In this document: one piece after another, positions 17,745 to 25,344 of the stretch
How positions within the stretch are numbered: the stretch's first letter is position 1
Layout of the letters: each line of letters begins with the position of its first letter
Source: Sporosarcina psychrophila
Lineage (GTDB): Bacteria; Bacillota; Bacilli; Bacillales_A; Planococcaceae
Assembly (NCBI GenBank): GCA_020742515.1
Contig: DYWT01000060.1
Location: 1-57,109 of the forward strand
Reading direction: 5' to 3'
DNA: 57,109 nt
The notes under the pieces: generated by a model
Databases searched by the model: none
Seen by the model: the letters and a program-made list of their open reading frames with translations, nothing else
Told to the model about the DNA's origin: nothing
Made by a program: the position numbers and the translations under genes

Positions 17745-18803
17745 TTAAATCCTGAAATTCAATTTAATGATCCCAGCTTCGCGGGCAGTTGTAAACAGGA
17801 TGACAACTAGCGGTCCGATAAAGAATCCGAGGAAACCGAACAGTTTCAAACCGATGAACATAGCGATTAGCGTAGGGAGAGGGGATAACCCGATTTGAGA
17901 TCCCATCACTTTAGGTTCTACAGTTCGTCGGATAATGAGCAGGACTGCTGCCAAAATAGCTAATTGTGTTCCGGTTGCTACATCCCCGCTGATAAACATA
18001 TAAAGTGACCAAGGGGCAAGGACGATGATTGACCCTAGAATCGGGATGACATCGATGATCCATATGACAAGCGACATGACGATTGCATATTTAGGTATAA
18101 TCAAAAGAAGCCCGACAAAGGTAACCGCAAGAATGATAAAGCTGACCAACAGTTGTGCTTTCATGAATCCAAAAATGACGGAATTGAGTTTAGTGATCAT
18201 AAACCGAACTTTTTCTGCTGTCGAGGTCGTCAAGTGTCTGAATAACGTTTTCTTTAATTCAGGTAACTCGAGCATAAACAAGAATAACGCAATGATGAAA
18301 ACGATAAAACTGACAAGAAAATTTGGGATTTCTGCCATAAGGGACATAATCTTCTCGTAGTTGAGTAAACCGAGAATCGACTCGCGTATAGTTTCAAAAA
18401 CATTTTTGAATTCTTTTTGAACAGCCTTTACAACATCGTCGGGCATTCCAGAGGTGTACTGAAACAGTTTGCTTTGACCATCAATCCAGACACCGGAAAG
18501 TGAATTGAAATAGTCGGGCGCTGTTTTGGTAAAGTCAATAATTTTACCGATCAATCGTGTGACGGTGTAATAAAGAATGGATGTTATAATTGTAAGAATA
18601 AAGATGAAAACTGAAATTACCGATAGTTTTCGATTCCACTTAAATTTCTTTTCAGCCAATCTTACAAGGGGATCGATTATCAAAGCTGTAAGAAGTGCAA
18701 GAATGATCGGTAAGGAAACAGGAAGGATAAAGATGAAAATCAAAATGGTAATAATTATGCTTAACACTATGATTGAATTACGTTTCGACAGCCATTTTGA
18801 CAA
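17745..18803 (-). CDS. AI-2E-family transporter, YtvI-like
   Basis: The 352-residue membrane protein has about eight segments in the AI-2E (PerM) pattern: two N-terminal helices, a long amphipathic soluble part with FNSLSGVWIDGQSKLFQYTSGMPDDVV, then PILGSIIVLAPWSLYMFISG and the closing FGFLGFFIGPLVVILF. In Bacillales the size and start resemble the sporulation membrane protein YtvI, which is a plausible but not certain name. The start is TTG 18803, with GGAGG nine bases upstream; the ATG just before it is in another frame. It is leftward, unlike ctaG, and forms its own unit. Confidence 0.78.
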   Translation of the reverse strand: MSKWLSKRNSIIVLSIIITILIFIFILPVSLPIILALLTALIIDPLVRLAEKKFKWNRKLSVISVFIFILTIITSILYYTVTRLIGKIIDFTKTAPDYFNSLSGVWIDGQSKLFQYTSGMPDDVVKAVQKEFKNVFETIRESILGLLNYEKIMSLMAEIPNFLVSFIVFIIALFLFMLELPELKKTLFRHLTTSTAEKVRFMITKLNSVIFGFMKAQLLVSFIILAVTFVGLLLIIPKYAIVMSLVIWIIDVIPILGSIIVLAPWSLYMFISGDVATGTQLAILAAVLLIIRRTVEPKVMGSQIGLSPLPTLIAMFIGLKLFGFLGFFIGPLVVILFTTAREAGIIKLNFRI

Positions 18804-18904
18804 TGGTCATACCTCCAGATTATTCGCTAGTTCAATTATAACCAAAATATAGATGAATGAATAGTAAAGAAGAGATAGAACTTTCTTGAAGTGGGGATGA
18901 CCAT

Positions 18905-18936
18905 GAAAAAACCGAAGAACCTTAAGTTCTCCGGTA
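18905..18936 (-). terminator. Terminator of the yugN-like gene
   Basis: Read leftward, ACCGGAGAAC pairs with GTTCTTCGGT (one mismatch) around four bases and is followed by six T. Confidence 0.8.
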
Positions 18937-18954
18937 GTCATTATCATTACATCA

Positions 18955-19320
18955 TTACTTTTTAAGGTTATAAGGTTCTAGTGCTGCACTTACTGCTTTT
19001 AAAGTTGCGACACAGTCTTTAACGAGGCTAGCAGGGAAGTGTTCACCTTCACCGTACTCGACGCCGTGTGGGTAATAATGTTTGCCAATAACTGGTTTTT
19101 TTAGAATCATGGTCGCTTTACGCGTATCAACATCGCCATCAGTTGTGTAACTGAATACGCGCAAATAATATGTACCTTCTTTGATCATATATTTCTTATC
19201 AAATGTCGCACGCTCGTAGTCCCATTGTCCTGCACGCACAAGGTCGTGTTTTAACATGATTTCATCAAGTACTGATAAGTCGGCAACAATATTTTCAATG
19301 CCTGTATCTTCAATATACAT
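18955..19320 (-). CDS. YugN-like family protein
   Basis: The 121-residue soluble protein fits the YugN-like family of Bacillales: GQWDYERATFDKKYMIKEGTYYLRVFSYTTDGDVDTRKATMILKKPVIGKHYYPHGVEYGEGEHFP. No biochemical function is known. AAGGAGG stands a proper distance before the ATG. It is monocistronic with a strong terminator. Confidence 0.8.
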   Translation of the reverse strand: MYIEDTGIENIVADLSVLDEIMLKHDLVRAGQWDYERATFDKKYMIKEGTYYLRVFSYTTDGDVDTRKATMILKKPVIGKHYYPHGVEYGEGEHFPASLVKDCVATLKAVSAALEPYNLKK

Positions 19321-19555
19321 AGTTTATATCCTCCTTATATATCGTCCAGCCAATTCCCTATACTTATTAATAATAGAACAATTCATCATCAGTTGCAATG
19401 ACAACATTGTGTCAAGAAGTGTTTGACTTAATAAATAAGACACTCCTCAACATTTTTATCGGAGTGACGAAGTATAATGAAAAGGAGACATTATTTATTA
19501 GTATCAGCCACAAGAGAACTGACTAAACAATATACAGTTGAAAGTGGGTCGAAAA

Positions 19556-20626
19556 ATGAAAGTAATTTGGAAAATAATAATTCTGCTCATCATCGTCCTA
19601 GTAGGATTTTATATTATAGATGATCGGGTAAAAGAGAATAAACCACTTGAATCGCCTGTGAAGCATGGCACAGCTATACCAGTGCCTGGAAAAGGAGTAG
19701 GTATGCCACTTCCCCAAGAAGAGAGGCCAGAATCTGGTATATCCCTATTTGTGGGGAAAAGTATAGAAGTGCTAATCGAGCAATGGGGCGAGCCGGACCG
19801 TGTAGAACCCTCGGACTATGGGTATGATTGGTGGATTTATAATAAGGAACAGCAGTTAATGGTTGGCGTGACTGAAGGGAAAGTAAATCAAGTCTATACT
19901 GCCGATCTATCTTCTGATGTTCAGCCTTTTGAAATTGGGCAAGATGTGAAAGACATTTACCGATTTACGATTGTTGAGTCGGAAGTTGGTGTACAAATTG
20001 AAGAAAATGAATATACATTCACGTTAAACAGTGATGATGTGAAAAATAGGTTGCTTATTAAGTATGAAAATGTCTATGCACAGCTTTATATCGACGATGT
20101 GGATGGAGAACTTGAAGCGATACGCTTTATCGACCCAATTACTTTGGTCCTTCACCAACCATATGACATGTCTTATATGGGGGAAATTGTAAGTGCAGAC
20201 CGTCCATCGTCTTCAATGCAGATGGAAGTAGACCGCGGAATGGAGCGTCAAATTTTCGAATTAACTAACCTCTACCGAAAGAATCATGGATTGCAAAAAG
20301 TTTTGAGTGATTATAATCTCACTGTAGCAGCACAACAACATAGTGAAGATATGGCACTTGAAAATTACTTTTCCCATGAATCGCCTATGACAGGTAATCT
20401 TTCGGATAGATTAGAAGAGGTGGGAATTGACTATCGTAAAGCCCGGGAAAATATTGCCTTCAATTATGTGGACGCAATAGAGGCAGTTCATGGATGGCTC
20501 AATTCACCTGCCCACCGCACTGTCCTTCTTGAAAAGGATTTCTCACATCTTGGGACAGGTGCATACGGCAAATACTATACACAGGTTTTTGTACGGATGC
20601 CTATAGAAGAAAAAAGGCAGCAATGA
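19556..20626 (+). CDS. ylbC: YlbC-like CAP-superfamily protein, membrane-anchored
   Basis: The 356-residue protein has one N-terminal membrane helix (about 3-20), a proline-rich linker, a CAP-associated domain (about 60-205, with SIEVLIEQWGEPDRVEPSDYGYDWWIY) and a C-terminal CAP/SCP domain. That domain shows HSEDMALENYFSHESP, RENIAFNY and GWLNSPAHR, including the His and Glu residues of the CAP cavity. It is probably exposed on the outer membrane face; the function of ylbC is unknown. ATG 19556 follows AAAGTGGG, and the TTG at 19538 lacks a site. It converges on the kinase-like gene, with only 13 bases between stops. Confidence 0.82.
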   Translation: MKVIWKIIILLIIVLVGFYIIDDRVKENKPLESPVKHGTAIPVPGKGVGMPLPQEERPESGISLFVGKSIEVLIEQWGEPDRVEPSDYGYDWWIYNKEQQLMVGVTEGKVNQVYTADLSSDVQPFEIGQDVKDIYRFTIVESEVGVQIEENEYTFTLNSDDVKNRLLIKYENVYAQLYIDDVDGELEAIRFIDPITLVLHQPYDMSYMGEIVSADRPSSSMQMEVDRGMERQIFELTNLYRKNHGLQKVLSDYNLTVAAQQHSEDMALENYFSHESPMTGNLSDRLEEVGIDYRKARENIAFNYVDAIEAVHGWLNSPAHRTVLLEKDFSHLGTGAYGKYYTQVFVRMPIEEKRQQ

Positions 20627-20639
20627 AGATCATTGCTGC
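20612..20639 (-). terminator. Hairpin shared by two convergent genes, terminator for the leftward one
   Basis: GCAGCAATG and CATTGCTGC form a perfect 9-bp stem with a 5-base loop. Read leftward it is followed by six T and so ends the aspartokinase-like transcript. The left arm lies inside the last codons of the ylbC-like gene. Confidence 0.8.
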
Positions 20640-21371
20640 TCAAGGCATAACCCATGTTCCTGGTTCAGTACTGGCGATACCTCTTATGTAAAGAGGTGTC
20701 GCTGTTTTTATGGCATGAAGTGCAGCGCGTTTCTGAATGATAGGTCTTGCACTATCGAGAAGAGGTATGAATTCGTCCATCTTCAGCAAATCCAGTTTGC
20801 GGGGATTTTCGACTTCGCGCGGATCGTGGGTCATAACGCCAGGGACATCTTTGAAGAACTCTGCGTGCGAGGCCTGGAGTGCTCCAGCAAGCGCGATGGC
20901 GGATAAGTCGCTGCCCCCTCTTCCAAGAGTAATAACCTGACCGTTTTTATCAATACCTTGGAAGCCCGGAATTATGACACAACGAGTTAGTTCAAGGCTT
21001 TTAAGAATTGGTACTGGGTCAATATAGTCAATCGTGCCATCTCCAAATTTACCAGTGGCCATTACGCCAGCCTGGATGCCATGCAGAACCGTATTTGCAA
21101 CGCCTGCCCGCGCTAGTTCTGCAGACATGACTGCTGCTGCAATCAGTTCCCCGCAAGACACAGCGAGATCGCTTGCGGCTGCCGAAGATGAAAAAGCGTC
21201 CGTAAGCTGAAGAAGGCTGTCCGTCGAGTAAGGATCACCATAACGGCCGATTGCAGAAACGACAACAACAACATCACCAAACTCTTTCAGTCCATCTTTT
21301 ATATGGTTAATGCAATTCAATCTCATTTCTTCATCTCTCATTGCTACCCCACCGAATTTCTGGATGATCAT
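20640..21371 (-). CDS. Aspartokinase-like protein, catalytic domain only (DapG-like)
   Basis: The 243-residue protein matches the amino-acid-kinase domain of aspartokinases, closest by eye to DapG: QKFGG at the start, VVVVVSAIGRYGDPYSTDSLLQL, the SCGE motif, ITLGRGGSDLSA and DVPGVMTHDPREVENPRKL. Full aspartokinases are about 400 residues and carry two ACT domains; none is present, so feedback control is expected to be absent. Two oddities are that the KFGGTS signature reads KFGGVA and the usual TDV block reads KDV, so activity or substrate may be altered. GGGAG lies five bases before ATG 21371; the TTG at 21383 overlaps it. The gene is divergent from murE, with 90 bp between starts. Confidence 0.78.
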   Translation of the reverse strand: MIIQKFGGVAMRDEEMRLNCINHIKDGLKEFGDVVVVVSAIGRYGDPYSTDSLLQLTDAFSSSAAASDLAVSCGELIAAAVMSAELARAGVANTVLHGIQAGVMATGKFGDGTIDYIDPVPILKSLELTRCVIIPGFQGIDKNGQVITLGRGGSDLSAIALAGALQASHAEFFKDVPGVMTHDPREVENPRKLDLLKMDEFIPLLDSARPIIQKRAALHAIKTATPLYIRGIASTEPGTWVMP

Positions 21372-21394
21372 AAAGGCTCCCAACTTTCTTCGTG

Positions 21395-21422
21395 ACGTTC
21401 ATTGAGTTCTTTTCATACGATA
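21395..21422 (+). promoter_or_regulatory. Candidate sigma-K-type promoter for the orphan murE
   Basis: CATACGATA (21414-21422) fits the sigma-K -10 pattern CATANNNTA, and AC (21395-21396) stands 17 bases upstream, as in the sigma-K -35. Transcription would start near 21430, before ATG 21462. The motif is short and could occur by chance. Confidence 0.35.
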
Positions 21423-21449
21423 AAGTATGTTCGCTCTCAATATATTCGT
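21421..21449 (-). promoter_or_regulatory. Candidate sigma-K-type promoter for the aspartokinase-like gene
   Basis: On the lower strand CATACTTTA (21429-21421) also fits CATANNNTA, with AC at 21449-21448, 18 bases upstream. The two opposite -10 motifs overlap by two bases inside CATACGATAAAGTATG. Confidence 0.3.
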
Positions 21450-21461
21450 TTTCAAAGAAAA

Positions 21462-22922
21462 ATGTTCGGGAAGGGGAGAGTGGTGCTGTTTTTAACAGAG
21501 CTTATCAAAGACTGGCCCTGTACGGTCAATGGCGGAAAACTTAGAACTGTTGTCACGGGAATCACCGAAGATTCCTCGCGCGTAAAGAAGGGCTACGTGT
21601 TTGTAGCGAGGAAGGGTCATGAGAACGATGGTGCGCGCTATATTGAAAAAGCGATTGAGCAAGGCGCGAAAGCTATCGTTATAGATAGAACGGATGTAAG
21701 AGAAATACCGGGAGACATTGTTGTCATTACTGTTTCAGATTGCACACTGTTCATGTCCCATGCCAGTGCTCGGTTGGCAGGTAATCCTGCTGAGAGAATG
21801 AAGGTGATTGCGGTGACTGGAACAAATGGAAAGACGACAGTTACTCATTTCATTGGTCAATTATTGAAAGGTTACGGAAATCGGGTGGCTGTCATCGGTA
21901 CGACAGGCATTTTTTTCGATGGTATAAAAATTGACTATGACTGTCCCAAAATGACAACCTTACCTGCTGAATACCTTCATCCTTTATTAAAGAAATGTAA
22001 CGATGAAAACATCACACATATCGTTCTTGAAGCATCTTCACTCGGTTTGTCTTCCAATCGTTTAGATCATTGCGAGATCGATATAGGAATATTATTGAAT
22101 ATTGGCACTGATCATTACGAAGAACATGGTGGAAAGTCTGCTTATATCAATGCGAAAAAGCGTTTAATCCGAATGGCGAAAACAATCATTGTCAATAAAG
22201 ATGATGAACAATGTGTACAAATGGTTGAAAAAGCAACGGTTCCTTTGATTTATTTTGGGACGGATCCGTCTGCTGATGTCCGAGTTCCGGAACTTCAAAT
22301 GAATCCTAGCATTCCGGGTCATTACAACCGAATGAATGCATTGGCAGCAATTAGCGCGCTTCTAGTTCTTGGTTACAGCTTAGGGGATATTGTGCACCAT
22401 TGCAGTAAGCTGCAACTCCCTGAAGGCAGGTTGCAGCAGTTAGAGAGGGATGGTGTAAGGGTTTATGTCGACTATGCGCATACACCTGATGCACTCAAAG
22501 CAGTATTACAGACGCTGTCCAATTCGTGTTATGGGAAACTGATCACAGTTTTTGGATGCGGCGGTCAGCGCGATAAAGGAAAGAGAGCGGAAATGGGAGA
22601 ACTCGCTGTTTTTTATTCTTCCAGTGTCATTGTTACATCAGATAATCCTAGAAATGAGGATCCCATAGCAATTATTTCGGATATTATGGAAGGCTTCGGA
22701 GGGGATTGTTCGGCTATTGAAGCAGAACTGGATCGAAAATATGCGATCCGGAAAGCGATTTTATGTGCGGCACCAGGAGATATCGTCCTCATAGCTGGAA
22801 AAGGTCACGAAAAAACACAGCACACTGCAGATGGTTTGTTTCCATTTTCTGATTACGAAGAAGCGGAACGGGCACTCTTTGAAAAAACATTTTTGGATAT
22901 TAAAGAAATAAATATTGAATAG
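21462..22922 (+). CDS. murE: UDP-N-acetylmuramoyl-tripeptide synthetase, meso-DAP type, outside the dcw cluster
   Basis: ATP-dependent Mur ligase that adds the third amino acid to UDP-MurNAc-Ala-Glu in the cytoplasm. It has about 486 residues and three domains: GITEDSSRVKKGYVFVA in the UDP-binding part, the P-loop TGTNGKTT (119-126), the SAYINAKKRLI block with the Lys that is carbamylated in MurE, and the C-terminal VYVDYAHTPDALKAVL. DNPR at 394-397 is the meso-diaminopimelate recognition motif; lysine-type enzymes have DNPA-like sequences there. The start is unsure: ATG 21462 has only a weak site, while GTG 21483 follows AAGGGGAG at 4 bases; both are possible. The TTG at 21402 would lie upstream of the candidate promoter. 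Confidence 0.88.
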   Translation: MFGKGRVVLFLTELIKDWPCTVNGGKLRTVVTGITEDSSRVKKGYVFVARKGHENDGARYIEKAIEQGAKAIVIDRTDVREIPGDIVVITVSDCTLFMSHASARLAGNPAERMKVIAVTGTNGKTTVTHFIGQLLKGYGNRVAVIGTTGIFFDGIKIDYDCPKMTTLPAEYLHPLLKKCNDENITHIVLEASSLGLSSNRLDHCEIDIGILLNIGTDHYEEHGGKSAYINAKKRLIRMAKTIIVNKDDEQCVQMVEKATVPLIYFGTDPSADVRVPELQMNPSIPGHYNRMNALAAISALLVLGYSLGDIVHHCSKLQLPEGRLQQLERDGVRVYVDYAHTPDALKAVLQTLSNSCYGKLITVFGCGGQRDKGKRAEMGELAVFYSSSVIVTSDNPRNEDPIAIISDIMEGFGGDCSAIEAELDRKYAIRKAILCAAPGDIVLIAGKGHEKTQHTADGLFPFSDYEEAERALFEKTFLDIKEINIE

Positions 22923-22943
22923 GTGCATGTACGTCATTTCATC

Positions 22944-22952
22944 TGGTATGAT
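22944..22952 (+). promoter_or_regulatory. Extended -10 promoter for ylbF
   Basis: TGGTATGAT fits the TGnTATAAT extended -10 pattern 27 bases before the ylbF start. The -35 is poor, as is common with extended -10 promoters. Confidence 0.4.
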
Positions 22953-22978
22953 AAGTTATGATTGGAGGGGATCATTCT

Positions 22979-23419
22979 ATGATGACTGACGAATGGATCA
23001 CCATCATTGAAGATGCGGAAGACCTAACTGGAATGTTGCTTGCTTCAGAAGCGGTGGCTGAATACCGTAAAGCTCACGATGCTGTCTATTCGGATGCCAA
23101 ACTAGTAAAAGCAATTCAAGATTTCGCAGCAATGAAGGAACGATATGAAGAAGTCCAGCGATTCGGAAGATACCATCCGGATTATAATATAGTAATGAAA
23201 AGCATCCGTGTACAAAAACGGGAGCTTGATATGAATGAACAGGTTGCGGCGCTTCGATTAGCTGAAAATGATGTTCAATATATATTTGACGAAATTGGCT
23301 CCATCATTGCTAAATCGGTTTCGGATGAAGTGAAAGTCCCGGCCGGTAGCGCATTCTTTTCCGACTCATCCTGTGGCGGAAGTTGCGGCACCGGCGGAGG
23401 CTGTTCGTGTTCGGCTTAA
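22979..23419 (+). CDS. ylbF: YlbF family regulator (Ric/Y-complex subunit)
   Basis: In Bacillus subtilis YlbF joins YmcA and YaaT in a complex that promotes RNase Y-dependent mRNA maturation and affects sporulation, competence and biofilm formation; the complex carries Fe-S clusters. The 146-residue protein here is largely helical (AYRKAHDAVYSDAKLVKAIQDF, then a second helix pair). It ends in a Cys-rich tail with Cys 132, 136, 142 and 144 in a Gly/Ser background, consistent with cluster binding. ATG 22979 is nine bases after GGAGGGG; the ATG at 22958 lies before that site. ylbG follows about 2.1 kb later instead of directly, the gap holding repeats and a leftward gene. Confidence 0.88.
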   Translation: MMTDEWITIIEDAEDLTGMLLASEAVAEYRKAHDAVYSDAKLVKAIQDFAAMKERYEEVQRFGRYHPDYNIVMKSIRVQKRELDMNEQVAALRLAENDVQYIFDEIGSIIAKSVSDEVKVPAGSAFFSDSSCGGSCGTGGGCSCSA

Positions 23420-23424
23420 AGAAA

Positions 23425-23565
23425 GAAAAGCGCAAGCGCCTGATCAGAGGCGACAGGCAAAAGACGGGTTGGCGAAGCGGCGTTCTTTGCCCGGGAAGGA
23501 TGCAGTTCAATCCTTCCTAGCCAAACCGACTTATGACCCGAGCCTCTAGGCGCTGGAGCTAGACA
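23425..23565 (+). repeat. Modular hairpin repeat, copy a
   Basis: It begins GAAAAGCGCAAGCGCCT and ends AGGCGCTGGAGCTAGACA, so AGCGCCT and AGGCGCT pair as the outer stem. Inside, GGAAGGAT (23494-23501) pairs perfectly with ATCCTTCC (23510-23517) around the loop GCAGTTCA. The shared core contains GGCGAAGCGGCGTTCTTTGC and CTTATGACCCGAG. It follows the ylbF stop directly. Confidence 0.85.
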
Positions 23566-23569
23566 ATAA

Positions 23570-23710
23570 GAAAAGCGCAAGAGTTTGGTCAGAGACGACA
23601 GGCATAAGACGGGCTGGTGAAGCGGCGTTCTTTGCCCGGGAAGGATGCAGTTCAATCCTTCCTAGCCGGATCGACTTATGACCCGAGTCCCTAGGCGCTG
23701 AAGCCTAGAC
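23570..23710 (+). repeat. Modular hairpin repeat, copy b, with trailing fragment
   Basis: A tandem second copy, close to copy a in its core including the GGAAGGAT / ATCCTTCC hairpin (23639-23662) with the same loop. The outer stem has decayed on the left (GAGTTTGG instead of GCGCCT). A short further fragment, GAAAAGTGCAAATGCCTAGA, follows at 23716-23774. Confidence 0.85.
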
Positions 23711-23780
23711 AGTAAGAAAAGTGCAAATGCCTAGATAGACCCGAAAAGTGTAGGACGCTGTCGGGAGTCTAAACATTAAA

Positions 23781-23831
23781 AAAACAGGTTGTATCCGTGT
23801 CGGAAAGTCGACATGTGATGCAACCTGTTTT
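23781..23831. terminator. Long 51-bp hairpin with A and T tails
   Basis: AAAACAGGTTG pairs with CAACCTGTTTT, continuing through TATC/GAT and GTGTCG/CGACAT to a GAAAGT loop, with one bulge and G-T pairs. It lies between the hairpin repeats and the second MITE-like element. It could terminate transcription from either side. The shape is much longer than the other terminators here. Confidence 0.7.
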
Positions 23832-23836
23832 CGTTC

Positions 23837-24217
23837 TATATATGTTGAATTAAAGAATCCCATTGAATCTGCTGTGGCGCATTGGGGATGCCTTTGCTGC
23901 GCCTGCGTTAGGGTGTTCATTATCGAGAAAAATATGATTTTAAGATGTATATACCGAGATTATAAGGTAATTACTAGTTGATACTAATTATAGTCAAGAA
24001 AGATGCACTCCAGGTTGCAGATTTCATCTCAGATAATGAAATACTTTTTCTCACATAGACAATCCAGCGAAGGCGCGGCTTCGTGGTAACCGGAGCGACA
24101 AAGCAGGGAGGGATGTAGCTCAATCCCTCCCAAGTGATCTTCTTTCTGGCTTATCGAGGGAGGCATCCAAAAAGCGTCGAAGCGGTATTAATAGGATTTC
24201 TAATGCGTTCCAAGTAT
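23837..24217 (+). mobile_element. MITE-like element (copy B) carrying a nested hairpin module
   Basis: The left end (23837-23893, TATATATGTTGAATTAAAG... to GGGGATGCC) is nearly the same as the left end at 15828. The right end (24162-24217, GGCATCC... AGCGGTATTAATAGGATTTC) is its imperfect inverted copy. The internal segment TTTCTCACATAGACAATCCAG also matches copy A. A GGGAGGGAT / ATCCCTCCC hairpin (24106-24131), the module of the other repeat family, sits inside, which makes B longer. The 72-codon frame at 24134-24352 has no ribosome site and is not called. Confidence 0.65.
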
Positions 24218-24356
24218 TGGGGCTTTTTCAGTGGCCTTCCAAAATCCCTTGAAAAGCGCATACGCCGTATTCATTTAGCTTGGAAAATCAGCAAATCATG
24301 TACTGAGGATAACCTGCGAAACGTGATTATTCACATCCGAACTCCACCGTAATTGT

Positions 24357-25268
24357 TCATTGACCTGTATTTTCCTGTACAATCTCCATTGCGACAGTGG
24401 GACGATCCGTGATGAAACCTGCTGCCCCAGCATGCAAAAGTTTGATGAAAGTATCTTTATCATTCACATCTTCAAAATAAACAGGGACGTTCATTTGGGC
24501 TAGAAAATTGATGAAGTTTTCTGTGCCGAGGGAAAAGACACCGAGTTTCTCTGGAACTCTGAACAAATCTGCACCCGGGCTATATAGATGGCCTAACATA
24601 CTTGTCAAAGAAGCGTATGCTTTTTTCACTTCGTTATCTCCCGCACCGGTTGCTACTTTGTTTTGTGCATATAAGTTGAATCTGTCGGTCTGTTCATCAT
24701 AAGGACTTGTGACAGCGACACAATCCTCGGCCCCTAGCTCTTCAAGCAGTCTCCAAAGCTTGGAAGGCATCAAGCTGCCTTCATATGTATCCGGAGAATC
24801 TTTCAGATTGATGGCGATAAGCATGTGAGGGAACTTTTGTATCAGTTCACGAAGCGAAAGGATTTCTTCATTCATTCCACGATAAGGATAATTTCCTTCT
24901 GTATCTTCAAAGCGATAGCCTGCATCAGCCATTTTTAATTCGCTTAGTGTGTAGTCAGCAATTCTGCCGGAGAAATCTGTTGTTCGATCTGCAAATTCGT
25001 CGTGGAAGACTATAATCTCTTCATCTTTTGTTAATCGGATGTCGACCGCATACCCATGTACGCCAAGCTCAGCCGATTTTGAAAATGCGGCTAATGTGTT
25101 CTCAGGAGCCTCCAAAAGACCACCCCGATGAGCAAGAATGACTGGCTTTTCAAAGGCGAGTGCTTTTTTACCTTCACGAGGCACCGGTTTTACGACAACT
25201 TTTGAAGCTGCCCATGCGGCAACACTGGCCGCACCTACCGTAAGGGCCACATTTGTTTTTCTACCCAT
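24357..25268 (-). CDS. Glycerophosphodiester phosphodiesterase family protein
   Basis: Members hydrolyse glycerophosphodiesters to glycerol-3-phosphate and an alcohol. The 303-residue protein has an N-terminal hydrophobic segment (about 6-22) and so is probably anchored or exported, then HRGG (His47, Arg48), APENTLAAF and VFHDE (His89, Asp90). The usual metal-binding ExD before RLTKDG reads AVD here (Ala74, Asp76), and the G after KD is Glu, so one expected metal ligand is missing. That could mean altered or lost activity. GGAGG precedes the ATG. It is leftward between ylbF and ylbG. Confidence 0.82.
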   Translation of the reverse strand: MGRKTNVALTVGAASVAAWAASKVVVKPVPREGKKALAFEKPVILAHRGGLLEAPENTLAAFSKSAELGVHGYAVDIRLTKDEEIIVFHDEFADRTTDFSGRIADYTLSELKMADAGYRFEDTEGNYPYRGMNEEILSLRELIQKFPHMLIAINLKDSPDTYEGSLMPSKLWRLLEELGAEDCVAVTSPYDEQTDRFNLYAQNKVATGAGDNEVKKAYASLTSMLGHLYSPGADLFRVPEKLGVFSLGTENFINFLAQMNVPVYFEDVNDKDTFIKLLHAGAAGFITDRPTVAMEIVQENTGQ

Positions 25269-25344
25269 TCAGGAACCTCCTTATAAATCAAATATACTGT
25301 CCCCATTATAATGCAATCGGTTAGAGTTGTCAGCAATGTTCAGT

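Noticed and set aside
24134..24352. 72-codon frame that might be a decayed transposase piece
   Set aside because: No ribosome site and no recognisable transposase motif; it overlaps the right end of the MITE-like element B.
23420..24356. Small non-coding RNA gene or riboswitch in the long gap
   Set aside because: No known riboswitch or RNA core is recognised; the sequence is explained by two repeat families and one long hairpin, though a transcribed RNA is not excluded.
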